A stretch of DNA of 64,000 bases from Bacillota bacterium (GTDB lineage Bacteria; Bacillota; UBA4882; UBA8346). A program made the translations under genes and the position numbers. The notes beneath the pieces are model-generated. The model did not search any database. It was not told the DNA's origin and was given only the letters and a program-made list of their open reading frames with translations. How positions within the stretch are numbered: position 1 is the first letter of the stretch; every line of letters begins with the position of its first letter. Below are positions 34,767 to 44,168 of the stretch, piece by piece. Location: contig JAEXFN010000004.1 of assembly GCA_023400055.1 (NCBI GenBank), positions 31,341 through 95,340 of the forward strand. Reading direction: 5' to 3'.

Positions 34767-34934
34767 GGTCCCGCCGGGCAGTCTAGCCGGACCGCCCGGA
34801 CCACTAGCGCTTCCGCCGAAACGTCCGGCGGAGCGCGGGTCTTCCCGAGGCTACGGCGGAACCGACCGGGCCCTCGGAGGAGTCGCCCGGCCTGCGGGCG
34901 CTCTGTCCGGCCAAGCGGGCGGAACCGTCCGGGC
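34767..34934. repeat. Array B: eight GC-rich degenerate 21-bp repeats
   Basis: Eight consecutive 21-bp blocks show a diffuse consensus around CGGAACCGTCCGGGC, with recurrent CCGCC-GG and GTCC/CTAGC ends. Units 1-2 (34767-34808), 3 and 5-8 align well; unit 4 is poor. The stretch is distinctly GC-rich compared with its AT-rich flanks and lies just beyond the 3' end of the long sugar operon. The period equals that of arrays A, C and D. Confidence 0.6.
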
Positions 34935-35024
34935 AAAAGCTAAGCCACGCCTTGGGCGCGGCTCTGGCCTTCGCAAAATATTCAAGCTACGTCTGGTTTC
35001 GATCAAAAACCGGAAAATTATCCT

Positions 35025-36542
35025 CTAGCTCGACAGCGATCCGTCCCAGGTATCGACCTTCTTTTTCCGCAGTTCCGCCTCGTCGAACCAGCGGGTGGTC
35101 ACCGCCTTGGTTTCGGTGAAGAAGCGCACTCCGTCCTTGCCGAGGGTATGGAGATCGCCGAAGAACGAGTTCTTGTGGCCGGTGAACGGGAACACTCCCA
35201 CCGGCACTGGAATCCCCACGTTGATCCCCACCATGCCGCCGTGGGTCCGCCGGGCGAACTCCCGGCTGTAATAACCGTTCTGAGTGAAGATCACCGAACC
35301 GTTGGCGAAACGGTTGGCGTTCATCAGCCGCAGCCCCGCCTCGAAATCCGCCACCCGCTTGATGCACAGTACCGGCCCGAATACCTCTTGGTCGCCGATG
35401 GTCATCTCCGGCGTCACGCGATCGAAGATGGTCGGCCCGAGATAAAAGCCGTCTTCATAACCGGGCACGCTGATCGCGCGGCCGTCCAGCACCAGTTCGG
35501 CCCCTTCCCGGATCCCTTGCTCGATCCAGTCCAGTACGAAGCGGCGGTGTCCCGCGTTCACCACCGGACCCAATTCCGAACTCCGGTCATAGGCCGGACC
35601 CACCTTGAGTTCGCCGGCATATTCGACCAACAGCGCCACCAGCTTATCGGCTACGCTTTCCTGGACCGCCACGACCGGCAGCGCCATGCAACGTTCGCCG
35701 GCGCAGCCAAAAGCGGCGTTGATGATGCCCCGCGCCGTCCGTTCCAACGGCGCGTCCTCCAGCACCAGGCCGTGGTTCTTGGCTTCGCACAGGGCCTGGA
35801 CCCTTTTGCCGTGCGCCGCCGCAGTCCCGTAGACGTGCAGGCCGACCGCGGTGGAGCCCACGAAGCTGATCCCCCGCACATCGAGATGGGTCAAAAACAG
35901 TTCCGCTTCCTTGCGGCTGCAGGTGACGATGTTGAGGACCCCGTCGGGCAGGCCCGCTTCCTGCAGCAGTTCGGCGCAGCGCAGCGCGGTCAGCGGCGTC
36001 ATGCTGGCCGCCTTCAGCACCAGCGTGTTGCCGGTGGCCAGGCAGAGCGGCATCATCCAGCCCATCGGGATCATGGCCGGGAAATTAAACGGCACGATCC
36101 CTGCGAACACCCCGACCGGCTCCCGGTATAGCACGGTGTCATAACCGGCCGAAGTATCCATCAACGACTCTCCCATCAGCAATGAAGGGATCCCACAGGC
36201 GTGCTCGGTGATCTCCTTGGCCTTCAGCACGTCCCCCCGGGCCTCATCCCAGACTTTGCCGTTCTCGCGGCAGACCAGCTCCGTCAATTCGTCCAGATGC
36301 CGCTCCAGCAGCTCCCGGAATTTGTACAGCACCTGCACCCGCTTCAGCGGCGGCGTGTCCGCCCAGCCTGGGAAGGCGGCGCGGGCCGCCCGGATGGCTT
36401 CCAGGACCTCTCCCTCGGTGCAACAGGGCGCCGCGGCGATCTTCCGCCCGGTGCTCGGATCCCAGATATCCATGAATTGGCTGGTTTTGGATTCTTGCCA
36501 TTGGCCGTTGGCAAAGTACTTGAGCCGTTGAATTTCCTTCAT
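35025..36542 (-). CDS. mmsA: CoA-acylating methylmalonate/malonate semialdehyde dehydrogenase type enzyme
   Basis: This 505-residue aldehyde dehydrogenase of the MmsA/IolA subfamily shows GIVPFNFPAMIPMGWMMPLCLATGN, SFVGSTAVGLHVY, the catalytic Cys in NAAFGCAGERCMALPVVAV near residue 285 and FTGHKNSFFGDLHTLGKDGVRFFTETKAVTTRW (in parts). The last is characteristic of MMSDH. Such enzymes oxidise malonate or methylmalonate semialdehyde, and related aldehydes, with CoA. It is the last gene of the sugar operon and could oxidise an aldehyde released by the aldolase encoded upstream. The ATG at 36542 follows AGGAGG by 7 bases. Confidence 0.85.
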   Translation of the reverse strand: MKEIQRLKYFANGQWQESKTSQFMDIWDPSTGRKIAAAPCCTEGEVLEAIRAARAAFPGWADTPPLKRVQVLYKFRELLERHLDELTELVCRENGKVWDEARGDVLKAKEITEHACGIPSLLMGESLMDTSAGYDTVLYREPVGVFAGIVPFNFPAMIPMGWMMPLCLATGNTLVLKAASMTPLTALRCAELLQEAGLPDGVLNIVTCSRKEAELFLTHLDVRGISFVGSTAVGLHVYGTAAAHGKRVQALCEAKNHGLVLEDAPLERTARGIINAAFGCAGERCMALPVVAVQESVADKLVALLVEYAGELKVGPAYDRSSELGPVVNAGHRRFVLDWIEQGIREGAELVLDGRAISVPGYEDGFYLGPTIFDRVTPEMTIGDQEVFGPVLCIKRVADFEAGLRLMNANRFANGSVIFTQNGYYSREFARRTHGGMVGINVGIPVPVGVFPFTGHKNSFFGDLHTLGKDGVRFFTETKAVTTRWFDEAELRKKKVDTWDGSLSS

Positions 36543-36674
36543 GATCTTTCCTCCTCGCATCCTGTTCGATTTCAATCATGCTTCATCCGATCCCGACCCC
36601 AACCGGGATCCCCAAAATATACCAGCCGCGGTTCGGAAGCGACCGGCCGTGACCGCGGGCCGCGCCAGTCCGAA

Positions 36675-37796
36675 TCATCCCGCTGGTTGCCCGGCGCCGG
36701 GCTGCGGCGGATAACAGGCGATGACCTCCAACCCTTCCGCGGCAGCGGCTTCCCAGCGATGGCCGCCCAGGGCCGCCGGCAGAAACAACGCATCGCCCCG
36801 GGCGACCCGCTCGCTCCCGCCGCGGCTGCGGATCCGGCCCGCGCCCCGCGTGACGATGGCGATGTAAAAGCTCGGACAATGCATCGTTAACGCTTTTCTC
36901 ACCGTAAGGCGGGCGGCGCCGAAATAAGCCGCGATCTCCGGCCCGTACAGCAGCGCCTCGACCCTACCGCCCGCTTCGTCGCGGATCAGCCGCGGCGCAA
37001 TCCGCCAGCGTTGCAACGCGGCCGCTTCGGAAATCCCCTCGTAATGGAAGCAGTCCAACGCCGTTTCCCAACCCAGTCCCAGATGACTGGCGCTTCCTTC
37101 GGCCCGGAGGTCCTTCCCCCTGGGCTCGACGAAGATCGTATCATCCGAGGGTTCCTGAACCTCCACCATGAAGACACCCGGCCCGATGGCGTGCGGCGTG
37201 CCGCCCTGGATATAAAAGACGTCCCTCGGTTGCACGGTGATTTTATGGAACAGCTCCAGCAAGCCCCGCTGCTCCGGGTCGAAGACGGCCTCCCTGAACG
37301 CCTCCTCGGTCACCCCCTCCCGAAAACCCAGGAGGATATGGGGCGTTTCCGCCCCGACCCTCCGGGTCTCCATCACGATCCAGGCTTCCGTCTTGCCGTG
37401 GGCGGCGCGGAATAGCTTTTGAGCCGCCTGCCGTCCCGGATGGACCTGCAGGCGCAGCCGGATGCGAGAATCAAGCAGCTTGACCAGGAGATAAGGATCG
37501 GGACCGAAGCTCGCGTTGTGATCCGCCCCGAGCATCGCCCGGGGATTGCGCAGGATCAGATCACGCAGCCGAATCTCTTCCATTCCGAACCGAACCGGGC
37601 TCAGTCCCTCGTCCGGCTCGGTCCCAGTCCGGGATGCGGTCACCGATGCGATCCAGTCCTCAGGGAACCAGCCGTCCCCGGGCTGCGGATAACCGCGGAA
37701 CTTTTCCAGCAGATAGCCGCCTTGGTAAGAACGGCGCACCCGGTTGGGGGGCAAAAAAAACGGCCGCTCCCACTGTTCCGATTCGCTAATGGCCAA
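36675..37796 (-). CDS. Class I mannose-6-phosphate isomerase-like protein
   Basis: This 373-residue cupin-fold metalloenzyme has the zinc ligands in LRLQVHPGRQAAQK (Q-H), KTEAWIV (E) and YIQGGTPHAIGPGVFMVEVQEPSDDT (His). It resembles bacterial type I phosphomannose isomerases. It probably interconverts an aldose and a ketose phosphate. In this operon it may serve a branch sugar rather than mannose. The TTG at 37796 follows GAGG with an 8-base gap. It lies 55 bases downstream of the transketolase C subunit and 132 bases upstream of mmsA. Confidence 0.8.
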   Translation of the reverse strand: MAISESEQWERPFFLPPNRVRRSYQGGYLLEKFRGYPQPGDGWFPEDWIASVTASRTGTEPDEGLSPVRFGMEEIRLRDLILRNPRAMLGADHNASFGPDPYLLVKLLDSRIRLRLQVHPGRQAAQKLFRAAHGKTEAWIVMETRRVGAETPHILLGFREGVTEEAFREAVFDPEQRGLLELFHKITVQPRDVFYIQGGTPHAIGPGVFMVEVQEPSDDTIFVEPRGKDLRAEGSASHLGLGWETALDCFHYEGISEAAALQRWRIAPRLIRDEAGGRVEALLYGPEIAAYFGAARLTVRKALTMHCPSFYIAIVTRGAGRIRSRGGSERVARGDALFLPAALGGHRWEAAAAEGLEVIACYPPQPGAGQPAG

Positions 37797-37851
37797 TTTC
37801 GCCGCCTCACTTTCGTCATTCGCCGGCCGCGGTTCCGGGAGCTCCCCGGCT

Positions 37852-38799
37852 TCAGACCGCCCTTTTCCGTTCCATCACTTCGTGACAGGCGCGGACGATG
37901 TCCGCCGCCCGCAAGTTGAACTTTTCCTGGAGAAACGCCAGGCTTCCGACTTCCCCGAACCGATCCCGGACCCCGATGCGCCGGACCGGCACCGGATAGC
38001 GCTCCGCCAGCAATTCGCAGACGGCGCCGCCCAATCCGCCTAGGACGTTATGGTTTTCCGCCGTGACCAGGCAACCCGTCTCCCGGGCGGCCGCCACCAG
38101 CAGTTCCTCGTCGAGCGGCTTGACGGTCGCGGCGTGAATCACTTTGGCGGCGATCCCCTGCTTTTTCAAAAGCGCGCCGGCTTCCAGCGCCACATGGGTC
38201 ATCCAGCCCGTGGCGCAGATCGCCACATCGGTGCCCTCCTCCAGGACCAGCGCTCTCCCCGGCCGGAACTGGTAGCTCTCGTCGAAGACCGGCGGCATCT
38301 GGGTTCGGATCAGCTGTAAATAAACGGGACCGGGGAAATCGACGATCTCCCGCAAACAGGAGCGCAGTTCATAGGCATCACAAGGAGCGATGATCGTCAT
38401 CCCGGGGATGGAGCGCAGGATAGAAAGATCCTCAAACGACATATGCGTGCCGCCGTTGTACTCGGCGGTGATCCCAGGGGTGGTACCGATCATTTTGACA
38501 TTTAACTTGGCGTAAGCGACGGAAATCGTCACTTGATCGCAAGGCCGCCGGGCGATGAACGGAACGAACGAGATGACAAAGGGCTTCTTTCCCGCGGCGG
38601 CCAGCCCTGCGGCCACGCCGATCATGTTTTGCTCGGCGATTCCCACGTCAATGTATTGGCGGGGACAGCTCGCCGCGTAGGCGATGATTCCGTTGGTCCG
38701 TTGCAGATCGGCGTCGAGCAGAATGAGGTCCGGATCCTGGCGGGCCAGTTCGATCAGGGTATCGCAGAAAACTTGACGCATTTCCAATTCGTGTAACAT
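37852..38799 (-). CDS. Transketolase-like C-terminal subunit
   Basis: This 315-residue protein carries the pyrimidine-binding (LILLDADLQRTNG...GIAEQNMIGVAAGLAAAGKKPF, with the activating Glu in AEQN) and C-terminal transketolase domains. It is the second half of a split transketolase and needs the product of the gene 2 bases upstream. Split transketolases occur in archaea and clostridia, and also as AptB of the D-apiose pathway and SqwH of sulfoglycolysis. The ATG at 38799 is almost contiguous with the upstream stop, so expression is coupled. Confidence 0.9.
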   Translation of the reverse strand: MLHELEMRQVFCDTLIELARQDPDLILLDADLQRTNGIIAYAASCPRQYIDVGIAEQNMIGVAAGLAAAGKKPFVISFVPFIARRPCDQVTISVAYAKLNVKMIGTTPGITAEYNGGTHMSFEDLSILRSIPGMTIIAPCDAYELRSCLREIVDFPGPVYLQLIRTQMPPVFDESYQFRPGRALVLEEGTDVAICATGWMTHVALEAGALLKKQGIAAKVIHAATVKPLDEELLVAAARETGCLVTAENHNVLGGLGGAVCELLAERYPVPVRRIGVRDRFGEVGSLAFLQEKFNLRAADIVRACHEVMERKRAV

Positions 38800-38801
38800 C
38801 T

Positions 38802-39626
38802 TCAGCAGCTCCTTTCGTCCAGCTCGGCCAAGGCTTGTTCGAATTGCGCCGCAGTCAGACGCATGTTATGGCTCTCGGCCCGGTTTTCGGCGAAGGAGAG
38901 CCCCTTGCCTTTTATGGTATGAGCGATCACCGCGGTCGGCCGATCGGTGATCGCCGCAGCCTGCGCCAGTGTCCGGGATACCGCCGCCAAATCATGGCCA
39001 TCGGTCTCCAGCACCGCCCAGCCGAAAGCGGCCCATTTCTGGCTCAGCGGCTCCAACAGCGGGGTCGTCGCCCCATTGGACTGCAATTTGTTGTAATCGA
39101 CGATCACTGTCAGGTTATCCAGCTGCTTGGCGGCGGCCAACATCGCCGCCTCCCAAACCTGGCCCTCATTGAGTTCCCCGTCGCCGAGCAGCACCCAGAC
39201 CCGATGGTCCTGACGGTCCAGTTTGGCAGCGAGCGCCATCCCGATGCCGCAGGATAGCCCCTGGCCCAGGGCGCCGGTGGTCATATCCACGCCGGGGGTG
39301 CGGTTCATATCGGCGTGGCTGGGCAGAATGGTGTCGCCCTGGTTCATGGTGAAGAGTTCCGCTTCGGGAAAATATCCCTTTAAGGCCAGAACAGCGTACA
39401 GTCCGGGGCCGGCATGCCCTTTGGACAGGATAAACCGGTCGCGCTCGCTCCAGCGCGGTCGGGCCGGGTCCAGCCTGAGGACACCGAAATATAACACGGT
39501 GAGCAGCTCGACGATGGACAACGACCCACCCACGTGGCCCGAGCCGGCCCGGTAAATCATCTGGACGATCAACTTCCGGACCTTATTGCTGATCATCCTC
39601 AGTTCATTCAGATCATACGGCTTCAT
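38802..39626 (-). CDS. Transketolase-like N-terminal subunit
   Basis: This 274-residue TPP-binding half shows AGSGHVGGSLSIVELLTVLYF, ILSKGHAGPGLYAVLA and the thiamine-diphosphate motif GDGELNEGQVWEAAMLAAAKQLDNL with VDYN (GDG-x(28)-N) near residue 145. HTIKGKGLSFAEN follows. It binds the cofactor pyrophosphate and Mg2+, pairing with the downstream C-terminal subunit. The ATG at 39626 lies inside the 3' end of the FGGY kinase gene (14-base overlap), which suggests that the kinase product feeds this transketolase. Confidence 0.9.
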   Translation of the reverse strand: MKPYDLNELRMISNKVRKLIVQMIYRAGSGHVGGSLSIVELLTVLYFGVLRLDPARPRWSERDRFILSKGHAGPGLYAVLALKGYFPEAELFTMNQGDTILPSHADMNRTPGVDMTTGALGQGLSCGIGMALAAKLDRQDHRVWVLLGDGELNEGQVWEAAMLAAAKQLDNLTVIVDYNKLQSNGATTPLLEPLSQKWAAFGWAVLETDGHDLAAVSRTLAQAAAITDRPTAVIAHTIKGKGLSFAENRAESHNMRLTAAQFEQALAELDERSC

Positions 39627-41214
39627 GTTGACCTCCTGCTTTTAAGTCCTTTTGGCCTGCGCCAGTCTTTCGTTCCGCCAATTGCGTCAGGTCGCGGTGA
39701 ATCCCCTTCAAGAGCGGGTACAGTTGGCGATTGAGTCGGTAAAGCTCATCATAGGCCGCGCCGAGCCCGGGATCGGGCAAAAAGCGCTGGTCGACCCGGT
39801 AGGTCCGGCGCGTAGCCTCGTAGAGATCGGCATATATTCCCGTCCCCACTCCCGCCAGCAAGGCGGCACCCAAGGCGGTCGCCTCCTTCACCACCGGCAC
39901 TTCCACCGGCAACCCGAGGATATCGGCCTTGATCTGCAGCCAATAGTGGTTGCGCGCCCCGCCGCCCATGGTGGTGATCTGTCGGACATCATCGGGGATC
40001 AATCGCCGCAACCGTTCCAGAATCGAGCGCAGTTCAAAGCAGACCCCCTCCAGGACGGCCCGAACCAGATCGGGCGCGCGGTGGAAGGCGCGGAGCCCGA
40101 CGAAGGAGCCCCGGGAATGATTGTCCCAATCCGGGAAGCCGCTGCCCCGCAGGTGGGGAAGGAAGAGCAACTGATTGGCGCCGGGCGGTCTTTGAAAGGC
40201 CCGGCCCATGATCGTCTCATAGTCGAACGGGCCCGTTTCGGCCGTTTCGGACCAATCACCCAGCGCGGCGCAGCGTCCCACGATCCAATCGACCGAGATT
40301 CCCGAACTGTTGAACCCTCCGCCCGCGTAAAATGAGCGGCCATCCACGTAATTGCCGACCGAAAATCCGACGAAATCCTCGATCCGCTCCACGTCGGCAC
40401 CGAGCAGGCCATGGAGGCTCTCCGCGCTGCCCGACGAATCGAGCAGCCGGTTCCCCAAGAGCAGGCCCGCGCCGAGCGAACCGCAGAAATGATCGTGGCC
40501 ACCGGCAATCACCGGGACGCCCTCGCCAATGCCGGTGAATCGAGCGGCCTCCCGGGTCACCGTGCCGATCCGGGTCCCGCTGGGCACCGCTTCCGGAAAC
40601 AGCTCCGGGCTCATTCCGACTGCCCCCAAGATCCGCTCCGACCACTGCCGGCTGAAAACCTCGAAAGCCATGGTCCGCGAGGCGATGGAATAGTCGGTGA
40701 CCATCTCCCCGGTGAGCCGGTAGTTGAGATAATCGGGGATGCATAGCCATTTGCGGGTTTTCGCGAAAACCGCCGTTTCATTCCGTTGCAGCCAACGCAG
40801 CTTGGTCAGAGAGGGGATCGGGCTCACATTCAATCCGGTCAGCTTAAAGAGTTCGGTCTTGCCGAACAGGGCCGTGATCTCCCGGGCCTGCTCGGCTGAG
40901 GTTTCATCAAAATAAGGAATGATGGGATAAACGGGTTGATTGTCCCCGCCCAGCGGCAGCCCGGACTCGGCCATGCTGGCGATGCACACCCCGGCCACCT
41001 CCGACGGGGTGATCGCCGCCATGACCCGCCGGATGACCCCGGCCACCGTCGCCCATAATTCATCGGGCCGATAATAATAAGTTCCGGCCGGATCGTGATG
41101 CGTGATCGTGTCCACGCTCGCCGCCGCCTCGACCCTTCCGGAGTCGTCAAACAGCAAGGCTTTGCAATGCGTCGTCCCGACATCCACTCCCAGTAAAAAT
41201 TGTCGCTCCGACAT
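39613..41214 (-). CDS. FGGY-family carbohydrate kinase
   Basis: This 533-residue two-domain sugar kinase has the N-terminal phosphate motif LLGVDVGTTHCKALLFDDSG. The substrate/catalytic Asp lies in VIAGGHDHFCGSLGAG near residue 245, and the FGGY C-terminal motif MGGGARNHYWLQIKADILGLPVEVP (in parts) near 430. Family members phosphorylate xylulose, ribulose, fuculose, erythrulose or apulose; sequence alone does not settle which. The overlap with transketolase-N favours a ketose whose phosphate is a transketolase donor, such as xylulose or apulose. The ATG at 41214 follows AAGGAG by 9 bases. Confidence 0.88.
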   Translation of the reverse strand: MSERQFLLGVDVGTTHCKALLFDDSGRVEAAASVDTITHHDPAGTYYYRPDELWATVAGVIRRVMAAITPSEVAGVCIASMAESGLPLGGDNQPVYPIIPYFDETSAEQAREITALFGKTELFKLTGLNVSPIPSLTKLRWLQRNETAVFAKTRKWLCIPDYLNYRLTGEMVTDYSIASRTMAFEVFSRQWSERILGAVGMSPELFPEAVPSGTRIGTVTREAARFTGIGEGVPVIAGGHDHFCGSLGAGLLLGNRLLDSSGSAESLHGLLGADVERIEDFVGFSVGNYVDGRSFYAGGGFNSSGISVDWIVGRCAALGDWSETAETGPFDYETIMGRAFQRPPGANQLLFLPHLRGSGFPDWDNHSRGSFVGLRAFHRAPDLVRAVLEGVCFELRSILERLRRLIPDDVRQITTMGGGARNHYWLQIKADILGLPVEVPVVKEATALGAALLAGVGTGIYADLYEATRRTYRVDQRFLPDPGLGAAYDELYRLNRQLYPLLKGIHRDLTQLAERKTGAGQKDLKAGGQHEAV

Positions 41215-41307
41215 CCCATTTCGCTCCTTTTGATAGAATCCTTCCACCCAGCACACCGCTGCGAACTTCGACAACGGAGAACGGACCGGCACAGCAGCTG
41301 TCGGCCC

Positions 41308-42177
41308 TCAAGCTGGGGATTGCAGCGAATCGTGGTTTTGACGCTCCGGCAACGGCGTGTTAAAAACCGTCATATAATGCCGCACCGTGCTCTTAATGGT
41401 GCGGTGCATCTCGGCGGTGACCTCGATCCAACCCGGACATTTCGGAATGGCCTCGGCCACATTGCGCATGGTCGACAACGAAAGTTCGGTGAAGATGTTG
41501 ACCTTGTCGATGCCGCAGGCGATCGCGCGCTGGAAATCCAGCTCGCTCAGTCCCGAACCGCCATGGAGCACCAGCAGCACCTCGACCGCCTTCCGGATCG
41601 CTTGCAGCCGTTGGAAGTCCAGTTTGGGCGGGGCTTTATAAATGCCATGGGCCGTGCCCACCGCTACCGCCAGCGCGTCGACCCCGGTCCGTTTCACAAA
41701 ATCGGCGGCCTGAGCCGGCTCGGTATAGTTCGAGGCATCCTCGGGGTTGAAATCGTCGCCCCGTCCCACATAACCCAGTTCGCCCTCGACCGAAACCCCC
41801 ATCGTATGGGCGATGCGCACAATTTCGGCCGTTTGGAGGACATTTTCTTCATAGGATAGGGTCGAACCGTCGAACATCACCGAAGAGACGCCGTGGCGCA
41901 ATGCCTTGACCACGCAATCGAAACTCTTGCCGTGGTCAATGTGGACCACGGTCGGCACTTTGGCCCGCCGCGCCAGATCTACGCACAGATGGACCACGTT
42001 TTCCAAGTCGTAAAATTGGAAGAACCGCTCCGGAAGGCCCAGAATCACCGGGGTGTCCAGCTCTTCGGCGGCCGCCAGGATCGCTTCTGCGAACTCCAGT
42101 CCGGCCACGTTGAACAAGCCCACGCCGCGGCGTTTCTCGCCCGAATTCCGCAATTGGTTTAAAGTTACAAGTGGCAT
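41308..42177 (-). CDS. Class II ketose-bisphosphate aldolase family protein
   Basis: This 289-residue zinc aldolase (FbaA/GatY/KbaY/IolJ family) shows PTVVHIDHGKSFDCVVKAL (catalytic Asp and zinc His near residue 80), VEGELGYVGRGDD, VGTAHGIYKAPPKLDFQRL (zinc His) and VLHGGSGLSELDFQRAIACGIDKVNIFTEL (zinc His, phosphate loop; quoted in parts). It cleaves or forms a ketose 1- or 1,6-phosphate with DHAP as one partner. Next to an MmsA-type dehydrogenase, the IolJ/IolA-like combination is notable, but other iol genes are absent. The start is the ATG at 42177. Confidence 0.88.
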   Translation of the reverse strand: MPLVTLNQLRNSGEKRRGVGLFNVAGLEFAEAILAAAEELDTPVILGLPERFFQFYDLENVVHLCVDLARRAKVPTVVHIDHGKSFDCVVKALRHGVSSVMFDGSTLSYEENVLQTAEIVRIAHTMGVSVEGELGYVGRGDDFNPEDASNYTEPAQAADFVKRTGVDALAVAVGTAHGIYKAPPKLDFQRLQAIRKAVEVLLVLHGGSGLSELDFQRAIACGIDKVNIFTELSLSTMRNVAEAIPKCPGWIEVTAEMHRTIKSTVRHYMTVFNTPLPERQNHDSLQSPA

Positions 42178-42291
42178 GATGATAATCTCCTGTTCTACGA
42201 TTTTTCTTCAGTTTCCGATCCCCATGAATCACTTACATTGCAGTTGCAAAATGGTATACTCGCCTGCATCCAAGCGCCCGGCGCTTCCCGC

Positions 42292-43176
42292 TCATCCTTT
42301 CACCGCACCCGCCATCATGCCTCGGATGAAGTATCGTCCCAGGAAAACGAAGATACACAGGGTCGGCAACGCGGTTAACACGGCGCCCGCCATTTGAATG
42401 CTCCATTCCACAAAATAACTGCCGGCGATATTGACCAGGCCGACGGTGATGGTTTGAACCTTGGGGCTTTGCGCCAGGACCACCGGGAATAAATAACTGT
42501 TCCAGATCGAAGTAAACTGCCAGATAACGACCACCGCCGATGCCGGAAGCGAAAGCGGCAAAAAGACATCGCGGTAGATCCTGCCGAAACCGGCGCCGTC
42601 GATCCGGGCCGATTCCACTAATTCAGTGGGTATCGTCGCATAATAGTTGCGGAAGATCAGCGTGGCAATGGGGATGCCGTAGATGACCTGGGCCAGAATC
42701 AGGCCGGGGATGGTGCCGTACAGGCGGATATTGCGCATGGTTTCCACCAATGGAATCAGGATGCTCTGATAAGGGATGAACATTCCGAATAAAAACAGCG
42801 AAAAAATGAGCGACGAACCGCGAAAACGCCATTTGGTGAGCACATACGCGTTCAGGGAACCGATGACCGTCGAGAGCAGCGTCGCCGGAACGGTCATATA
42901 AACGCTGTTCATGAAGAGGCCGCCCAAACCGTTGAAACCCTTGGCCGGATTGCCGAACCAAGCGTCTCTGAAATTGGCCAGCGAGATCCCCTTGGGCAGA
43001 CTCCACATCTGCGCCAGGCTGATTTCGGCGAAAGGCTTTACGGAGGTGACGAAGAGAATGTATAAAGGCAACAGGTAAAAGACGGCGAACGACACCAGCA
43101 ATAGGTAAATCACCGCGCGGGAGAGCTTAAACCGTTTCGGCGGCGCCGGGCTGTGGATACGGGCATTCAAACTCAC
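42292..43176 (-). CDS. Sugar ABC transporter permease, MalG type
   Basis: This 294-residue inner-membrane subunit has six helices. The EAA-like loop reads VESARIDGAGFGRIYRDVFLPLSLPA near residue 205. SPAPPKRFKLSRAVIYLLLVSFAVFYLLPLYILFVTS (in parts) forms helix 1. It pairs with the MalF-type subunit encoded just upstream. The GTG at 43176 overlaps the upstream stop (GTGA) and lies 8 bases after AGGAGGAG. Confidence 0.92.
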   Translation of the reverse strand: MSLNARIHSPAPPKRFKLSRAVIYLLLVSFAVFYLLPLYILFVTSVKPFAEISLAQMWSLPKGISLANFRDAWFGNPAKGFNGLGGLFMNSVYMTVPATLLSTVIGSLNAYVLTKWRFRGSSLIFSLFLFGMFIPYQSILIPLVETMRNIRLYGTIPGLILAQVIYGIPIATLIFRNYYATIPTELVESARIDGAGFGRIYRDVFLPLSLPASAVVVIWQFTSIWNSYLFPVVLAQSPKVQTITVGLVNIAGSYFVEWSIQMAGAVLTALPTLCIFVFLGRYFIRGMMAGAVKG

Positions 43177-44108
43177 GCCTCACTCCTCCTCAGATAGATC
43201 AGATAAGGAATCACCAGAACCGAGACGGCGATCAGCAGGACCATCCCGATCGCGGCGCCACTGTTAAAGTTATTGCCACGGAAGGCTGTGTCCCACATGT
43301 AATAGGCGGGCACATCGGTGCAGAATCCCCTGCCGGGTCCGGTCATCGCCGCGACCAGGTCAAAAACCTTGAGCGACATATGCCCCAGCACGATGACGTT
43401 GCCCAGGATTACCGGGTTCAGATTGGGGAGAATGATGTAGCGGTATATTTGCGGCTCGGTGGCGCCGTCGATCCGGGCCGCCTCGCGGAGCTCGGCCGGA
43501 ATCCCGCGCAGCGCCGTCAGAAAGATGGCCATGATATAGCCGGACAATTGCCAGATGCCGGCGAGAGCCACGGCGCTAATCCCGATCCGCTGATCGGTGT
43601 ACCATCCCGAGGTGAAGCACTTCAGATTGAGCCAAGCCAAGAGTTGGTTGATCCCCAGATAGCCGGTGACCGCGTTGCCAGGGCTCAAGAGCCACGACCA
43701 GATCACTCCGGTGACCACCAGCGCGATCGCCATGGGACACAGGAAGATGCCCCGGAAAATGCTCTCGCCGCGAATGTTCTGGTCCAGCAGGATGGCCAGC
43801 AGCAAGCCGACCAAGGTACAGCCGCCGATAAAAACCAGTGAAAAAACGAGCATGTTGAGGCAGTCGATCTGGAAGCGCTGGGTATTGAAGAGCGCCAGGT
43901 AGTTCTGGAACCCGTTCCAGGAATAATCGGCCACGATGCCGCTCCACTTGCTCAAGGAGACCACGCCGTTCCAGACGATAAAGCCGTAAACGAAGACCGC
44001 GATCGCGACCATCGAAGGGACGATGGTCAGAATAGACCCGATGCGATCGCGCCGTTTCGACAACCGCGCCCAATAAGTCGACCTTTGTTGAACCGGAATT
44101 GCTTGCAT
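43173..44108 (-). CDS. Sugar ABC transporter permease, MalF type
   Basis: This 311-residue permease with six helices includes SILTIVPSMVAIAVFVYGFIVWN near the N-terminus and the EAA loop LREAARIDGATEPQIYRYIILPNLNPV near residue 225. It forms the membrane channel with the MalG-type partner. No ATP-binding subunit is encoded in this operon, so a shared MsmK/UgpC-like ATPase elsewhere is expected. The second ATG (44108) is 6 bases after GGGGGA; the first (44114) touches the ribosome site and is unlikely. Confidence 0.92.
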   Translation of the reverse strand: MQAIPVQQRSTYWARLSKRRDRIGSILTIVPSMVAIAVFVYGFIVWNGVVSLSKWSGIVADYSWNGFQNYLALFNTQRFQIDCLNMLVFSLVFIGGCTLVGLLLAILLDQNIRGESIFRGIFLCPMAIALVVTGVIWSWLLSPGNAVTGYLGINQLLAWLNLKCFTSGWYTDQRIGISAVALAGIWQLSGYIMAIFLTALRGIPAELREAARIDGATEPQIYRYIILPNLNPVILGNVIVLGHMSLKVFDLVAAMTGPGRGFCTDVPAYYMWDTAFRGNNFNSGAAIGMVLLIAVSVLVIPYLIYLRRSEA

Positions 44109-44168
44109 TCCCATTCCCCCATATGGGCCGGGCGGAGCGCCGCCCCGCCCGGCAGAACTTTTCCGGAT

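Noticed and set aside
34701..34943. 80-codon Arg/Ser-rich open frame over the GC-rich block
   Set aside because: It coincides with array B; composition reflects the repeat and no ribosome site is present.
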